In this document: piece after piece, positions 1 to 8,644 of the stretch
Layout of the letters: every line of letters starts with the position of its first letter
Numbering within the stretch: position 1 is the first letter of the stretch
NCBI GenBank assembly: GCA_022749815.1
Contig: JAKIWV010000001.1
Span: 516,124 to 580,123 of the forward strand
DNA: 64,000 bases
Source: Thermoplasmata archaeon
GTDB lineage: Archaea > Thermoplasmatota > Thermoplasmata > Lutacidiplasmatales > UBA184
Direction of reading: 5' to 3'
Position numbers and translations under genes: made by a program
The notes under the pieces: model-generated
Seen by the model: the letters and a program-made list of their open reading frames with translations, nothing else
Told to the model about the DNA's origin: nothing
The model's database searches: none

Positions 1-564
1 GTCGACGCAAACCAGGGTTACCCGGCCTCCGCGGCCGGGGCGATCCGGCGCTGGGCCACCCGGTACGGTGTCGAACAAGTCGAGCAACCGTTTCCTGAAC
101 GCGCTCTCGCGGCCCATGCCCGTCTTGTCCGTCGCGCACCGTTCCTCGTCTGCCTCGACGAATCCATCACGGATCTGGCGGCCTTCGAGGCGGCCGTCGA
201 GATGCAGGCAGTGACGAGTCTCAACGTCAAGGCCGGGCGCGTGGGGGGACTCGGCTCCGGCCGCGAACTGGGTGCCCGCTCCGCGGGGGCAGGGTTGCCC
301 GCCTGGGTCGGAGGCATGCTCGAGACCGGTATCGGCAGGGCGCACAACGTCGCGCTGGCGAGTCTCACGCCATTTACGCTCCCGGCCGACCTCTCGGCCA
401 GCGGCCGATACTATCGCCAAGACCTCGTGGAACCGGCGTTCGAGTTGGGGCCCGGCAGCACCTTGAGCGTGCCCCGGGGCCAGGGTCTCGGGGTTGAGGT
501 GGTCGAGTCGGTGTATCGGAAGTACGTCCATCGCCATCGAGAGTTCCGCCGCAAAACACCATAA
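1..564 (+). CDS. o-succinylbenzoate synthase / N-acylamino-acid racemase family protein, C-terminal part
   Basis: The frame is open from base 1, so the N-terminus lies outside the window; 187 residues are visible. The enolase-superfamily barrel is clear: VDAN (first metal Asp), VEQPF (metal Glu), LDES (metal Asp) and the catalytic lysine in NVKAGRVGG, followed by GGMLETGIGRAHN and LPADLSASGRYY, which are typical of the OSBS/NSAR branch. The family either makes o-succinylbenzoate for menaquinone or racemises N-acylamino acids. No other men genes are visible, so the racemase or a promiscuous role is as likely as menaquinone synthesis. The first catalytic lysine (KxK) would lie upstream and cannot be checked. 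Confidence 0.85.
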   Translation, partial: VDANQGYPASAAGAIRRWATRYGVEQVEQPFPERALAAHARLVRRAPFLVCLDESITDLAAFEAAVEMQAVTSLNVKAGRVGGLGSGRELGARSAGAGLPAWVGGMLETGIGRAHNVALASLTPFTLPADLSASGRYYRQDLVEPAFELGPGSTLSVPRGQGLGVEVVESVYRKYVHRHREFRRKTP

Positions 565-587
565 GGGGTGAACCGGCTACGGAGCTC

Positions 588-1499
588 GTGGAGGGTCTCC
601 CCCCGTCCCGGCGCCGTCGCCGGTCCCCGGCCGTGGCGTGGGTCCTGCTGCTCGCGGTTCTCGTGGGCCTGGCGGCGGCCTTGCTTTCGCGCCCCGTGGT
701 GTCGAGTGGTCCGGGCCCGCCGAGCTTCGGCGGGTTGACCACTAATCAGGTGGGGGAGATCCTCGCGATCACGCTTCTCGGTGGGTTCGGGATCTGGTTA
801 TTCCTGACCCTCCGGGACACCAGCGCCCGCTTGCCGTTCCCGCCCCAGATCGTCGCGACGATGCTTCTGGTGATAATCCTAGGAGTGCTCTTCGTGGAGC
901 TGGCCGGGGTGGTGCATTACGCCCGCCCGACCCCGGGGAACGGGACGGCGGGATCTCCTCCCGCCAACGTGACCGGTAACAACGTCACGACGAACGGTAC
1001 GTCGCCTCGCCTTGTACCGCCACGGGTCACACTCCCCGGGTGGGCGGGAGCCGCCGCGCTCCTCGGTCTCGCCGTGCTGGCCGGAGTGCTGCTCGTCCCC
1101 TACCTGGTCGCGCGTGCTGAATACCGACGACGCGCCCGAAGCGAATCTGACGCAGAACCTCCCCTCCAGGCCCGGCGTGCGCTCGAGGAGACGCTGGCCC
1201 GGCTCCGGTCGGGCGAAGGGGCGGATCCCCGCGCCGCCATCCTCGCCCTCTACTCACGTCTCCTCCAAATTGTTGGACCCAGACTCGGAACCATCGAGAG
1301 CCGGACGCCCCGGGAGATCGAGCGAGACTCGATCCGGAGGCTGGGCCTGGGGCTCGGGGTGGCCCAAGACTTGACCGACGCCTTTGAGGAGGCCCGGTAT
1401 TCGAGCCATCCCATGACCCCCGAGGCGGTCGACCGCGCCCGCGCCGCGCTGACCGAGGCGGTCTCCGACCTCGCGAAGGGTGCGGGAGTCCAGCTGTGA
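588..1499 (+). CDS. Membrane protein with C-terminal DUF4129 domain
   Basis: 303 residues from a GTG start. Membrane segments lie near residues 13-33, 50-65, 85-105 and 150-170; an extracellular Asn/Thr-rich loop with NVT, NGT and similar sequons sits between the third and fourth. The cytosolic C-terminal ~110 residues (ARRALEETLARLRSG to the end) match DUF4129, the domain found beside transglutaminase, DUF58 and MoxR genes. It overlaps the next gene by 4 nt (GTGA), indicating translational coupling. In related clusters the set acts at the cell surface in an unknown assembly or secretion process; no transglutaminase-type peptidase is present here. Confidence 0.7.
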   Translation: MEGLPPSRRRRRSPAVAWVLLLAVLVGLAAALLSRPVVSSGPGPPSFGGLTTNQVGEILAITLLGGFGIWLFLTLRDTSARLPFPPQIVATMLLVIILGVLFVELAGVVHYARPTPGNGTAGSPPANVTGNNVTTNGTSPRLVPPRVTLPGWAGAAALLGLAVLAGVLLVPYLVARAEYRRRARSESDAEPPLQARRALEETLARLRSGEGADPRAAILALYSRLLQIVGPRLGTIESRTPREIERDSIRRLGLGLGVAQDLTDAFEEARYSSHPMTPEAVDRARAALTEAVSDLAKGAGVQL

Positions 1500-1927
1500 A
1501 CTGGTTTTCCTGGGTTCTCCTCGCCGGTGCGGTAATAGCTGCCTCCGCAGCCGTTCAAGCCGGAAACAATCTCGATGTCGCGGTCCCCGCCGGGGCGGCC
1601 GCGGTGCTTCTCGTGGCGGTCGTCGGCGCCGCCCGGCTTCGATCGACGGCCTCGCGACTCATCCCGGCGCACTCCGGCATGATTCGCGAGATGGCACCGA
1701 CTCGGGACGAATCCGACTCGTTGCTCCGGCTTCGACGGGCGTTCCGGGGGGGCCCGATCGGTCGCTCGTCGATCGTGGCGACCATCCGGTCGCTCGAACG
1801 GGACCTCTACCCCGCCAGCCGCACGGCGCTCAGCCTGGAGTCCGAACGAGCCCTGCTCCAGCTCCCCCCCGACCAGTTCCGCCAATGGGTCGACGACCGT
1901 TTGCTCCGGATCGAGGCCCTCACGTGA
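1496..1927 (+). CDS. Small two-helix membrane protein of the DUF58-MoxR cluster
   Basis: 143 residues. The GTG start overlaps the stop of the DUF4129 gene, and the stop overlaps the GTG of the DUF58 gene, so it is translationally locked between them. Two hydrophobic segments (about residues 4-20 and 28-46) are followed by a charged soluble tail rich in Arg/Glu/Leu that looks helical. I do not recognise a named family; small membrane proteins at this position are common in archaeal DUF58/MoxR loci. Inferred role: accessory membrane subunit of the same complex. Confidence 0.6.
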   Translation: MNWFSWVLLAGAVIAASAAVQAGNNLDVAVPAGAAAVLLVAVVGAARLRSTASRLIPAHSGMIREMAPTRDESDSLLRLRRAFRGGPIGRSSIVATIRSLERDLYPASRTALSLESERALLQLPPDQFRQWVDDRLLRIEALT

Positions 1928-3219
1928 CGAACGGAGACGGCTCCTCCCCCACATGGTTTCGCTGGAGCTCTCGCGCGTCGGTGCTCTACGCCGCGGCCGC
2001 CGCCTTCGTCTTCGCCGCCGTGGCGCTTCGCAGCCCGGCGCCGCTCTTCGTAGCGCTCCCCCTCCTTCTGGGACCGGTGGCCGCCACCTTTGGATTTCCG
2101 GGCAGGATCACCTCGGCCCGGCTCACCTGGCAGGTCGAGGGTAGCGGCCAGGACATACGGATTGCCGGAACGTTCCGTTGGAACCCTCCGTTACGCAACG
2201 GCCGGATGATACCGCTGTTCACCCCGCCGGCATCGCTGAAAGAGACAGCACCGGTGGTGCGGACGGCCGACCCGGGGGAGCTCCGTTTCGCGTTGACGTA
2301 CCGGATTGCCGGCCCAAGCCTGCTGGAGGTCCCCTCCCCCCGGATGTTCTGGCGCGATGCATGGGGCCTGGTCGAGCACGAAGTTCCGGTCGTCGGCGAA
2401 CCGCTGTCGATTGAGCGATTCCCACCGGAGATCCATCGGCTCGACCGGATCCGACTGGACCGGACCACTCCGGTCCCCGGCGAGATGCGGTCTCGGATGG
2501 TCGGGTCGGCGGGGGAGTTCTTCGCCGTGCGACCCGTGGTCCCGGGTGACTCCCGTCGTCAGATCAACTGGCGGGCCACCGCGCGGGCCGGGAAGCTCCT
2601 GGCCAACGACTATCGCTTGGAGCGCACGGGGGACCTCCTCCTCCTGCTCGACCTGAGGCCCTCGGGCCTCGGCCCCATCCGCGACGACCTCATTCTCAAC
2701 GTCGCGCGCGCGGCCGCCTTCGGCATCGCCGATGCGTTCCTGGCGCAGAAGTCCCGGGTCGGTCTCGGAGTCTTCACCGAGCATCTGGCCACGGTTCCCC
2801 TGGGCTCGGGTCGCCTTCAGCGATTCCGGATCCGGGCGCAGCTCCGAGACGCCCGGATGCCCCCGGAGGGCGGGCCTCCCGAACGGTTCGCCATCGCGGT
2901 GCGTCGGTTCTTCTCTCCCGGCGCCTTCACGATCCTGATCTCGCCGCTCATTGAGGAGGAGGCCGTGCTCGTCCTGCCCCACCTCCGCCGGCGGGGGTTC
3001 CATGCGGTGGTGCTGAGTCCGTCGCCGCTGGCCGTGTTGGACCTTTCGGAGGCCACGGAGGAGGAGCGCGTCGCGACGCGGCTGTTGCGCTTGGTGCGTC
3101 GGCAGCGGCTCGGGGATGCCTGGCGCCAGGCGCCGGTGGTCGACTGGGACGATTACTGGTCCCTCGCCTCGTTCGTCCGGTACCTGCAGAATCCTGCCTT
3201 TGCCGAACGGAGGGCCTGA
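1924..3219 (+). CDS. DUF58 domain-containing protein
   Basis: 431 residues, start taken at the GTG that overlaps the previous stop (GTGA); the frame is open further upstream but inside the preceding gene. Two hydrophobic segments near residues 17-50 give an N-terminal membrane anchor. The central region contains the DUF58 hallmark: RPVVPGDSRRQINWRATAR followed by LLLLLDLRPSG, a vWA-like fold entry. Members are found with MoxR AAA+ ATPases, which are thought to remodel or chaperone the vWA/DUF58 protein. The gene is followed 2 nt later by another membrane protein and then by moxR. Confidence 0.85.
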   Translation: MTNGDGSSPTWFRWSSRASVLYAAAAAFVFAAVALRSPAPLFVALPLLLGPVAATFGFPGRITSARLTWQVEGSGQDIRIAGTFRWNPPLRNGRMIPLFTPPASLKETAPVVRTADPGELRFALTYRIAGPSLLEVPSPRMFWRDAWGLVEHEVPVVGEPLSIERFPPEIHRLDRIRLDRTTPVPGEMRSRMVGSAGEFFAVRPVVPGDSRRQINWRATARAGKLLANDYRLERTGDLLLLLDLRPSGLGPIRDDLILNVARAAAFGIADAFLAQKSRVGLGVFTEHLATVPLGSGRLQRFRIRAQLRDARMPPEGGPPERFAIAVRRFFSPGAFTILISPLIEEEAVLVLPHLRRRGFHAVVLSPSPLAVLDLSEATEEERVATRLLRLVRRQRLGDAWRQAPVVDWDDYWSLASFVRYLQNPAFAERRA

Positions 3220-3221
3220 GG

Positions 3222-3746
3222 ATGCCGACGGGGTTCCGGTGGGCGGCGGGACGCGACGACCTCGTTCCCTTCCTCGTGATGGCGGTTCCGATGGTGGTCT
3301 GGGCGCTGGTCGCGGCCGACCGGTCCCCGGCGGAGCTGGCCCTCGTCGTCGCGGCGGTCGGACTGGGACTGACGCTGAAGCGCCTCCTGCCCCTTCCCCT
3401 CGAGGATCTGGCGGTCGTTCCACCGGTCGTCACTCTGCTCGTCGAAGCCTCGGCATTCGCTCTGACGATCGACGGGCTTCTCCTCGCATCGCTCGCCGGT
3501 GTGGGTCTCCTGCTCTGGGTCGGTTCCGAACCGAGAGCGGGGGTCACCCTCAGCCAACAACTCGAGCCAGCGCTCGTGCCCGCGTTGGCCGTCGGCGTCG
3601 CGGTCGCGGTATTGTTCTTCCTTCCGGGCGATTCGGGGGGACAGGTTGGCTTGGCCGCTCTCGTGCTCGTCGGAGTGTTGGCGCTGTCCGCGTGGCTTTA
3701 CCTCCGGAGCGCCGACGAGCTGCGAGCCGCTTCGCCGACATCCTGA
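3222..3746 (+). CDS. Polytopic membrane protein of the DUF58-MoxR cluster
   Basis: 174 residues, ATG two bases after the DUF58 stop. It is almost wholly hydrophobic with about five or six predicted membrane helices and short polar turns, and no catalytic motif is visible. The family is unrecognised. Position and spacing show co-transcription with the DUF4129/DUF58 genes, so it is likely part of the same membrane complex. Confidence 0.6.
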   Translation: MPTGFRWAAGRDDLVPFLVMAVPMVVWALVAADRSPAELALVVAAVGLGLTLKRLLPLPLEDLAVVPPVVTLLVEASAFALTIDGLLLASLAGVGLLLWVGSEPRAGVTLSQQLEPALVPALAVGVAVAVLFFLPGDSGGQVGLAALVLVGVLALSAWLYLRSADELRAASPTS

Positions 3747-3985
3747 TGAGGCCTCCCGGCGTGGGTCCATTCGAAGACGCCCTCCGGGGCGGCTTCCGGG
3801 TATCGTCGAAGGGTCCCTCCTGACCACAGCGGACGGGTCGTCCGCGGAGTATGAAGAGAGGACAACCCCGGTATCCGACACCCCCGGCCGGGGTCAGGAC
3901 GCCGAGAGGGCCGAACGGCCTCCGGTGACGCAGGTCCGTTACGGCCGGGGCACAGCGCCGCCCCCCCCAACGCCAGTGCATTCTC

Positions 3986-3992
3986 CATATAC
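3986..3992 (+). promoter_or_regulatory. Possible TATA box for moxR
   Basis: CATATAC in an otherwise GC-rich 283-nt gap between the membrane protein and moxR. A start site about 26 nt downstream (near 4015) falls just before the GTG at 4030 and is one reason for preferring that start. Confidence 0.35.
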
Positions 3993-4029
3993 CGGCAGGC
4001 GCCATGGCGTGCCTCCCGAGCGAACAACG

Positions 4030-4980
4030 GTGCAGGCAACGGAGGCGCGTCAGGCCATGGCCGATGTGCTCAAGGCGGTCCACCTCGCCGTCGTCGGACG
4101 AGACCAGGCCCTCGACCTCGTGGCGACCGGATTGCTGGCCGATGGACACCTTCTGCTGGAAGACCTCCCGGGGCTCGGAAAGACGCTGATCGCACGGTCC
4201 TTCTCCAGCGCGCTCGGTCTCTCCTTCGCCCGGATTCAATTCACCGCCGACCTGATGCCCCACGACATCACAGGCGGCGAAGTGTGGGATGCCGAACACG
4301 CGCGGTTCGAGTTCCGCGCGGGCCCCCTCTTCGCGAACGTCGTGCTGGCCGACGAGATCAACCGGGCGCCGCCGAAGGTGCAGTCCGCCCTCCTCGAGGC
4401 AATGCAGGAGTACCAAGTTACTAGCGAGCGCACGACGTATCCGCTGGACCGGCCGTTCCTCGTGCTGGCCACGCAAAATCCGATCGAGCTCGAGGGGACC
4501 TATCCGCTGCCCGAGGCCCAGGTCGACCGCTTCCTGATGCGGCTTTCGATCGGGTACCCCACACCGGAAGAGGAACGAGAGATCCTCTCGCGCCGGAAGG
4601 CGCGGAAGGAGGATCGGATCGACGTTCCGGCGGTCCTCGACATCGCCCGCTTCCGAGCGGTTCAAGCGGCCGTGGAGGAGGTTGAGCTCGACCCGGCCTT
4701 GGAGCAATACGCCGTCGCCATCGTAAACGCGACGCGGGTGGACCCACGCGTCGAGGTGGGTGCCTCTCCCCGCGGCTCGCTCGCCCTCCTCAAATTGGGC
4801 CGCGCCCGGGCCCTGCTCAGCGGCCGAGACTTCACCGTCCCGGACGACCTCAAGGGCGTGGCAGGGCCGGCCCTGGCCCATCGGATCACGATCAAACCGG
4901 AGCCGTGGATCCGAGGAGTCCGCGGCGCCCAGGTCGTCCGAGAAGCCCTCGACCGCGTGCCCGTCCCGAAAGTACCCTAG
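4030..4980 (+). CDS. MoxR-family AAA+ ATPase
   Basis: 316 residues from GTG 4030; an in-frame GTG at 4009 is the alternative. Walker A is LPGLGKTLI, Walker B is VVLADEINRAPPKVQSALLEAMQE, sensor 1 lies in VLATQNPIE, and the C-terminal lid with ASPRGSLALLKLGRARAL is standard for the family at normal length. MoxR ATPases act as chaperones for vWA/DUF58-type partners, fitting the DUF58 and DUF4129 genes upstream. It appears to have its own promoter in the preceding gap rather than tight coupling. Confidence 0.9.
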   Translation: MQATEARQAMADVLKAVHLAVVGRDQALDLVATGLLADGHLLLEDLPGLGKTLIARSFSSALGLSFARIQFTADLMPHDITGGEVWDAEHARFEFRAGPLFANVVLADEINRAPPKVQSALLEAMQEYQVTSERTTYPLDRPFLVLATQNPIELEGTYPLPEAQVDRFLMRLSIGYPTPEEEREILSRRKARKEDRIDVPAVLDIARFRAVQAAVEEVELDPALEQYAVAIVNATRVDPRVEVGASPRGSLALLKLGRARALLSGRDFTVPDDLKGVAGPALAHRITIKPEPWIRGVRGAQVVREALDRVPVPKVP

Positions 4981-5033
4981 CGGCCCCGTCGCGTTGCCAA
5001 AGGTCTTTTGAAGGCTCCTCCGGTCGGCGATTT

Positions 5034-5987
5034 GTGACGGAATCACCGCGCATCGTGATCGCCGATCCGGTCGATCCGGCCGCGCTCCGATTGCTGGCCG
5101 GCGGCCCATGCACCGTCATCGACGCATCGACCGACCCGGGCGGGCTCCCCACACAGATCCGAGCGGCATGGGGGCTCGTGGTTCGGAGTCGGACCAAGGT
5201 CACCGACGCCCTCCTGTCGCAGGCCCCAGCGCTACGGGTCGTCGCACGCGCAGGCGTCGGCGTCGACAACGTGGATCTCGCGGCCGCGAATTTTCGGAAG
5301 GTCCGCGTGGTCAACGCCCCGACCGCAGCGACGACCAGCGTCGCGGAACTCACGGTGACGCTGGGGCTCCTCCTCGTCCGGGACCTGTTCGGCGCGATCC
5401 AGTCAACAAAGGGCGGCGACTGGAAGCGGGGAATGCACGGCGCGGAGCTGTACGGCAAGACCGTCGGGCTCGTCGGCTACGGCCGTATCGGCCGCGAAGT
5501 GGCGCGCCGGCTCAAGGCGTTCGGCGCGTCGGTTCTGGCCTTCGACCCGCTCCTCCCTCGGTCGCCGGATGATACCCCCCTCGTTCCATTGGAGGAGCTC
5601 CTGGCGCGTTCAGAAGTGGTGAGCCTTCACGCCGCCCTGACCCCGGAGAACCGCCACCTTCTCAACACGGAACGCCTCTCCCAGATGCGGCGCGGAGCCT
5701 ATGTCATCAACGTTGCTCGAGGCGCCCTGATCGACGAGGAGGCGCTCCTGGTCGCGTTGAATTCGGGCCAGGTCGCGGGGGCCGCTCTCGACGTCTTCGA
5801 GACGGAACCGCCGACCCGCACGTCCCTGCTGGCCCACCCGAAGGTAATCGCTACGCCCCATCTCGGCGCCGCCACTCCCGAAGCACAACACCGTGCCGGA
5901 GTCCAGGTCGCCGAGGAACTGCTTCGCCTCCTCCGGGGCGAGGAACCGCTTTATCTCGTGAATCCCGAGGTGCCGGCGCGCCCATGA
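5034..5987 (+). CDS. serA: D-3-phosphoglycerate dehydrogenase-like 2-hydroxyacid dehydrogenase
   Basis: 317 residues, GTG start chosen because the catalytic domain (PRIVIADPVDP) begins there. NAD-binding GLVGYGRIG lies near residue 143; catalytic Arg is in NVARGALIDEEAL, Glu in FETEPP and His in PHLGAATPEAQ. It lacks the C-terminal ACT regulatory domain of long SerA proteins, so serine feedback through ACT is not expected. The following class V aminotransferase overlaps by 4 nt (ATGA), consistent with the first two steps of serine synthesis or with glyoxylate/hydroxypyruvate metabolism; no phosphoserine phosphatase is nearby. Short 2-hydroxyacid dehydrogenases of other specificity cannot be excluded. 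Confidence 0.8.
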   Translation: MTESPRIVIADPVDPAALRLLAGGPCTVIDASTDPGGLPTQIRAAWGLVVRSRTKVTDALLSQAPALRVVARAGVGVDNVDLAAANFRKVRVVNAPTAATTSVAELTVTLGLLLVRDLFGAIQSTKGGDWKRGMHGAELYGKTVGLVGYGRIGREVARRLKAFGASVLAFDPLLPRSPDDTPLVPLEELLARSEVVSLHAALTPENRHLLNTERLSQMRRGAYVINVARGALIDEEALLVALNSGQVAGAALDVFETEPPTRTSLLAHPKVIATPHLGAATPEAQHRAGVQVAEELLRLLRGEEPLYLVNPEVPARP

Positions 5988-7120
5988 CCTTCGACCCCGA
6001 GACCGCGGCCTTCCTCATCGCCGGACCGGTGCGGATCCATCCTCGCGTGCTGCGCGCCATGAGTTTCTCCTCGGTCAACCATCGCGGCGACTACTTCCAC
6101 CAGCGCGTCGGCGAGATCCGCGAGATGCTCCCGATGCTCTTCGGAGCCCCCGGCCACCATGCGATTCTGTCCGGCAGCGGCACCTCGGGCCTCGAAGCGA
6201 CCTATTCGGCCCTCCTGCGTCCGGAAGATCGCGTCATCGTCCTCTCGAACGGGAACTTCGGCGAGCGAGGCGACGAGATCGCCCGGCGGTACTCGGACCA
6301 TGTGACGACCCTCTCCGCGCCCTGGGGACACCCCGTCCCCCTGGAGTCGCTCGCCGGCGAGCTGGAGAAGGGGAACGTCCGGGCCGTGGTCACGGTGCAC
6401 AACGAGACCAGTGCGGGCTTCGCGAACGACCTCGCCGCCATCGCCCCGCTCGTGCGCCGGTCGGGCGCCCTGTTTCTCGTGGACGGCATCTCCTCGGTCG
6501 CGGGCCTGCCGGTCCACCTTCAGGAGTGGGGGATCGACGGGATCGTCACCGGAAGTCAGAAGGGCCTGGCGGCACCGGCGGGGCTCGCGCTGGTCCACCT
6601 CTCGGACCGGGCGTTCGCCGAGGTCCGGCCGCGGACCCACTACCTCGACCTCGCGGCCCACTTCAAGTTCCTCGAGAAGAACGACACGCCGTGGACGCCG
6701 GCGATCCCGCTCTTCCTCGCGCTCCACGAGGCGCTCCTCATGCTCCGGGAGGAAGGTCTGGAGGCCCGGCTCGCCCGCACGCATGCGTTGGCCGAGGCGA
6801 CCCGGGCCGGTGTCGATGCGCTGGGCCTTGAGCTCTTCGCCGAGCGGCGGTATGCCTCGAATACGGTGTCGGCGATCAAGATCCCCGGCGGGATGGACGA
6901 TGCCTCCGTGCGGAAGGTGTTGCTGAACACGTACAACGTCGAGGTACAAGGGGGTCAGGGGGAGTACAAGGGCAAGATCTTCCGGATCGGTCACATGGGG
7001 ATCACGTCATGGGGAGACCTGCTGCTCTGCTTCGCCGGCCTCGAGCGAATCCTCGGCAAGGCCGGCCGAGGGAAGAGCCCCGGCGCGGCGCTGGCCGCGA
7101 TCGAGTCCCGGATGCCCTGA
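5984..7120 (+). CDS. Class V aminotransferase (serine-pyruvate / alanine-glyoxylate / phosphoserine type)
   Basis: 378 residues; its ATG overlaps the serA-like stop. N-terminal IAGPVRIHPRVLRAM and SVNHRGDYF, then SGSGTSGLEA for the cofactor phosphate, the Asp in LVDGISSVAG, and the PLP lysine in VTGSQKGLAAPAG identify a class V pyridoxal-phosphate aminotransferase of the purple SPAT/AGT group. The group uses serine, alanine or phosphoserine as amino donor and glyoxylate, pyruvate or 2-oxoglutarate/hydroxypyruvate as acceptor. Coupling to the dehydrogenase suggests the 3-phosphohydroxypyruvate to phosphoserine step, which several archaea are known to perform with an SPAT-like enzyme. Confidence 0.88.
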   Translation: MTFDPETAAFLIAGPVRIHPRVLRAMSFSSVNHRGDYFHQRVGEIREMLPMLFGAPGHHAILSGSGTSGLEATYSALLRPEDRVIVLSNGNFGERGDEIARRYSDHVTTLSAPWGHPVPLESLAGELEKGNVRAVVTVHNETSAGFANDLAAIAPLVRRSGALFLVDGISSVAGLPVHLQEWGIDGIVTGSQKGLAAPAGLALVHLSDRAFAEVRPRTHYLDLAAHFKFLEKNDTPWTPAIPLFLALHEALLMLREEGLEARLARTHALAEATRAGVDALGLELFAERRYASNTVSAIKIPGGMDDASVRKVLLNTYNVEVQGGQGEYKGKIFRIGHMGITSWGDLLLCFAGLERILGKAGRGKSPGAALAAIESRMP

Positions 7121-7148
7121 CCGGCCGACTCGGCCCGGGGGGCCCGCA

Positions 7149-7613
7149 TCAGACATCGACGATCACCCGCGCGCGATGGCGGGAGAGGTCGAGGAAAAGC
7201 TCGTGGAACGTGGCCGCCTTCACTTCGAAATGGCGCGAGTGTCGGCCGGGGTCGAACGGCTCCCCCCGCACCTGGGCCAGGAGCGCCGTGGGGGGGGTGC
7301 CAACCGGCCGGCACCGGATCTCCCGGACGAGGAAACCCTCCACCGCGTGGAGCGTGATGAGCTGCGTGAGAAAGGCGACGACCAGGCCGGCCGGATCCGG
7401 CCCGCTCGCCTCGACCCCGCGCTCCTCTGCCGGGCGGACCTTTCGGAGGTCGGTCATCAGGGCGAACAAACCGAGCCCCAACGCTTCGAACAGCTCCGAC
7501 AACGAGTCGGCGCGAGCCCAGATGCCGACATCCGCGGTGGTCGGAAAGCTACCCCATCGGCGGGTCGTTGGCCTCACCCTCTCGCGGTCCTCGGCGGGAG
7601 CGCGTCGCGGCAT
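7149..7613 (-). CDS. Archaease (RtcB tRNA ligase activator)
   Basis: 154 residues, normal length. TADVGIWARADSLSELFEA, LFALMTD, the acidic helix with GLVVAFLTQLITLHAVEGFL, AQVRGEPFDPGRHSRHFEVKAATFHEL and the C-terminal VIVDV follow the archaease pattern. Archaease stimulates guanylylation and turnover of RtcB during tRNA splicing and RNA repair. The usual His in the HTAD motif is Thr here (PTTADVGI), while the metal-binding Asp and the C-terminal DV are kept. The gene is divergent from the glycosyltransferase; rtcB is not in the window. Confidence 0.85.
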   Translation of the reverse strand: MPRRAPAEDRERVRPTTRRWGSFPTTADVGIWARADSLSELFEALGLGLFALMTDLRKVRPAEERGVEASGPDPAGLVVAFLTQLITLHAVEGFLVREIRCRPVGTPPTALLAQVRGEPFDPGRHSRHFEVKAATFHELFLDLSRHRARVIVDV

Positions 7614-7624
7614 CCGGAGCGGGC

Positions 7625-7630
7625 CTTATA
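7625..7630 (+). promoter_or_regulatory. TATA-like box for the glycosyltransferase gene
   Basis: CTTATA in a GC-rich context 40-45 nt upstream of the proposed CTG start at 7670, with the purine-rich ribosome-binding sequence GGAGGAGGAGAG lying between. Confidence 0.4.
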
Positions 7631-7669
7631 GGGGCTGCCGCGACTCACGGGCGAGGAGGAGGAGAGACC

Positions 7670-8458
7670 CTGCGCGCCAGCCTCGTGATTCCGACGCTGA
7701 ACGAGTCCTCTTCTATCGGGCACGTGCTGGAGGCGTTCCACACGTCGGCGGACTCCGCGAACCAGCGGTTCTTCTTCCGAAACCCGATCGATTGGGAAGT
7801 GATCGTCGTCGACGGACCGTCCACCGACGGGACGGCCGAGACAGCGCGCCGGGAAGGGGCCCAGGTGATCTCCGAGCTGCGACGCGGGTACGGCCGCGCG
7901 TACCGGACGGGGTTCGCCGCGGCGACCGGCGAGATCATCGCCACCGCCGACGGCGACGCCAGCTACCCGGTCGAGGAGATCCCCTGGTTCGTCCTCGACC
8001 TGCTCGAGCACCGGCTCGACTTTCTGACCTGCGACCGGCTGTCGTACCTCGACGCGAAGGCGATGACGACCGAACACCGGATCGGCAATTGGGTGCTCAA
8101 TTTCGGCCTGCGCGCGTTCTTCCACTCCGCGTTGCAGGGCGCCCCGGCGCGGGTCGTCCGGGACAGCCAAAGCGGCATGTGGATCTTCCGTCGGGAGATC
8201 CTGGACCGGCTCCATCTGACCCAGGATGGGATGGCCTTCAGCGAGGAGCTCAAGATCGAGGTGCTCTTGCGGGGTCTTCGTTTCGAGGAGATCCCCATCC
8301 ACTACTCGGAGCGGTGGGGGGCGCCCAAGTTGTCCAGCTGGCGCGATGGAGCGCGCAACATGCTCTACCTCGTCCAGAAGCGCTTCGAAGTCTCCCGGGA
8401 TCGGAGACGACGATTCGAGCAAACCCCGCTCGAACGTCCCGAGGGCACGCCGCGGTAG
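7670..8458 (+). CDS. Family 2 glycosyltransferase (dolichyl-phosphate sugar synthase-like)
   Basis: 262 residues from CTG 7670. The GT-A fold starts with SLVIPTLNESSSIG; VDGPSTDGT and the metal-binding TADGDASYP follow, then SQSGMWIFRREIL and SEELKIEVLLRG, as in polyprenyl-phosphate glucose/mannose synthases. Such enzymes load a lipid-phosphate sugar used for N-glycosylation or surface polysaccharides. No C-terminal membrane helices are present. The start is uncertain: no ATG exists, a TTG at 7568 would overlap the divergent archaease gene, whereas CTG 7670 has a strong purine-rich ribosome-binding site (AGGAGGAGGAGAG) 5-8 nt upstream; GTG 7685 would cut into the first strand. Confidence 0.82.
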   Translation: MRASLVIPTLNESSSIGHVLEAFHTSADSANQRFFFRNPIDWEVIVVDGPSTDGTAETARREGAQVISELRRGYGRAYRTGFAAATGEIIATADGDASYPVEEIPWFVLDLLEHRLDFLTCDRLSYLDAKAMTTEHRIGNWVLNFGLRAFFHSALQGAPARVVRDSQSGMWIFRREILDRLHLTQDGMAFSEELKIEVLLRGLRFEEIPIHYSERWGAPKLSSWRDGARNMLYLVQKRFEVSRDRRRRFEQTPLERPEGTPR

Positions 8459-8465
8459 GCCGGCC

Positions 8466-8618
8466 CTACTTGGTCTTTCCAGACCGCTCGCGCGACTTCG
8501 GGCGCAGGCCCTTGTAGCCGCATTTCCGGCATTGAACCGCCCGGGGGGGGTTGCGCGCGGAGCAGTTCATGCAGATGCGTTTGAGGAGGAGCCGGTTCAC
8601 GGCTTCGGGGAACGGCAT
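8466..8618 (-). CDS. rpl40e: 50S ribosomal protein L40e
   Basis: A 50-residue gene. The protein begins [16 protein letters not shown] and contains one zinc ribbon, CMNC followed 10 residues later by CRKC, then [11 protein letters not shown]. These are the archaeal/eukaryotic L40e signatures (the non-ubiquitin part of eukaryotic UBA52). It sits in the large subunit of archaeal and eukaryotic ribosomes only, which fixes the domain of the organism. The ATG lies about 30 nt from a TATAAA box, so the mRNA is nearly leaderless. It converges on the glycosyltransferase with a 7-nt gap. Confidence 0.93.
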   Translation of the reverse strand: MPFPEAVNRLLLKRICMNCSARNPPRAVQCRKCGYKGLRPKSRERSGKTK

Positions 8619-8644
8619 GAGAGGGCGGCCGACCCTCCGCGGGC

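Noticed and set aside
3499-4029. N-terminal extension of MoxR reaching back to 3499
   Set aside because: The frame is open but overlaps the membrane protein gene and crosses a probable promoter; translated residues are Arg/Ser/Pro-rich without family match.
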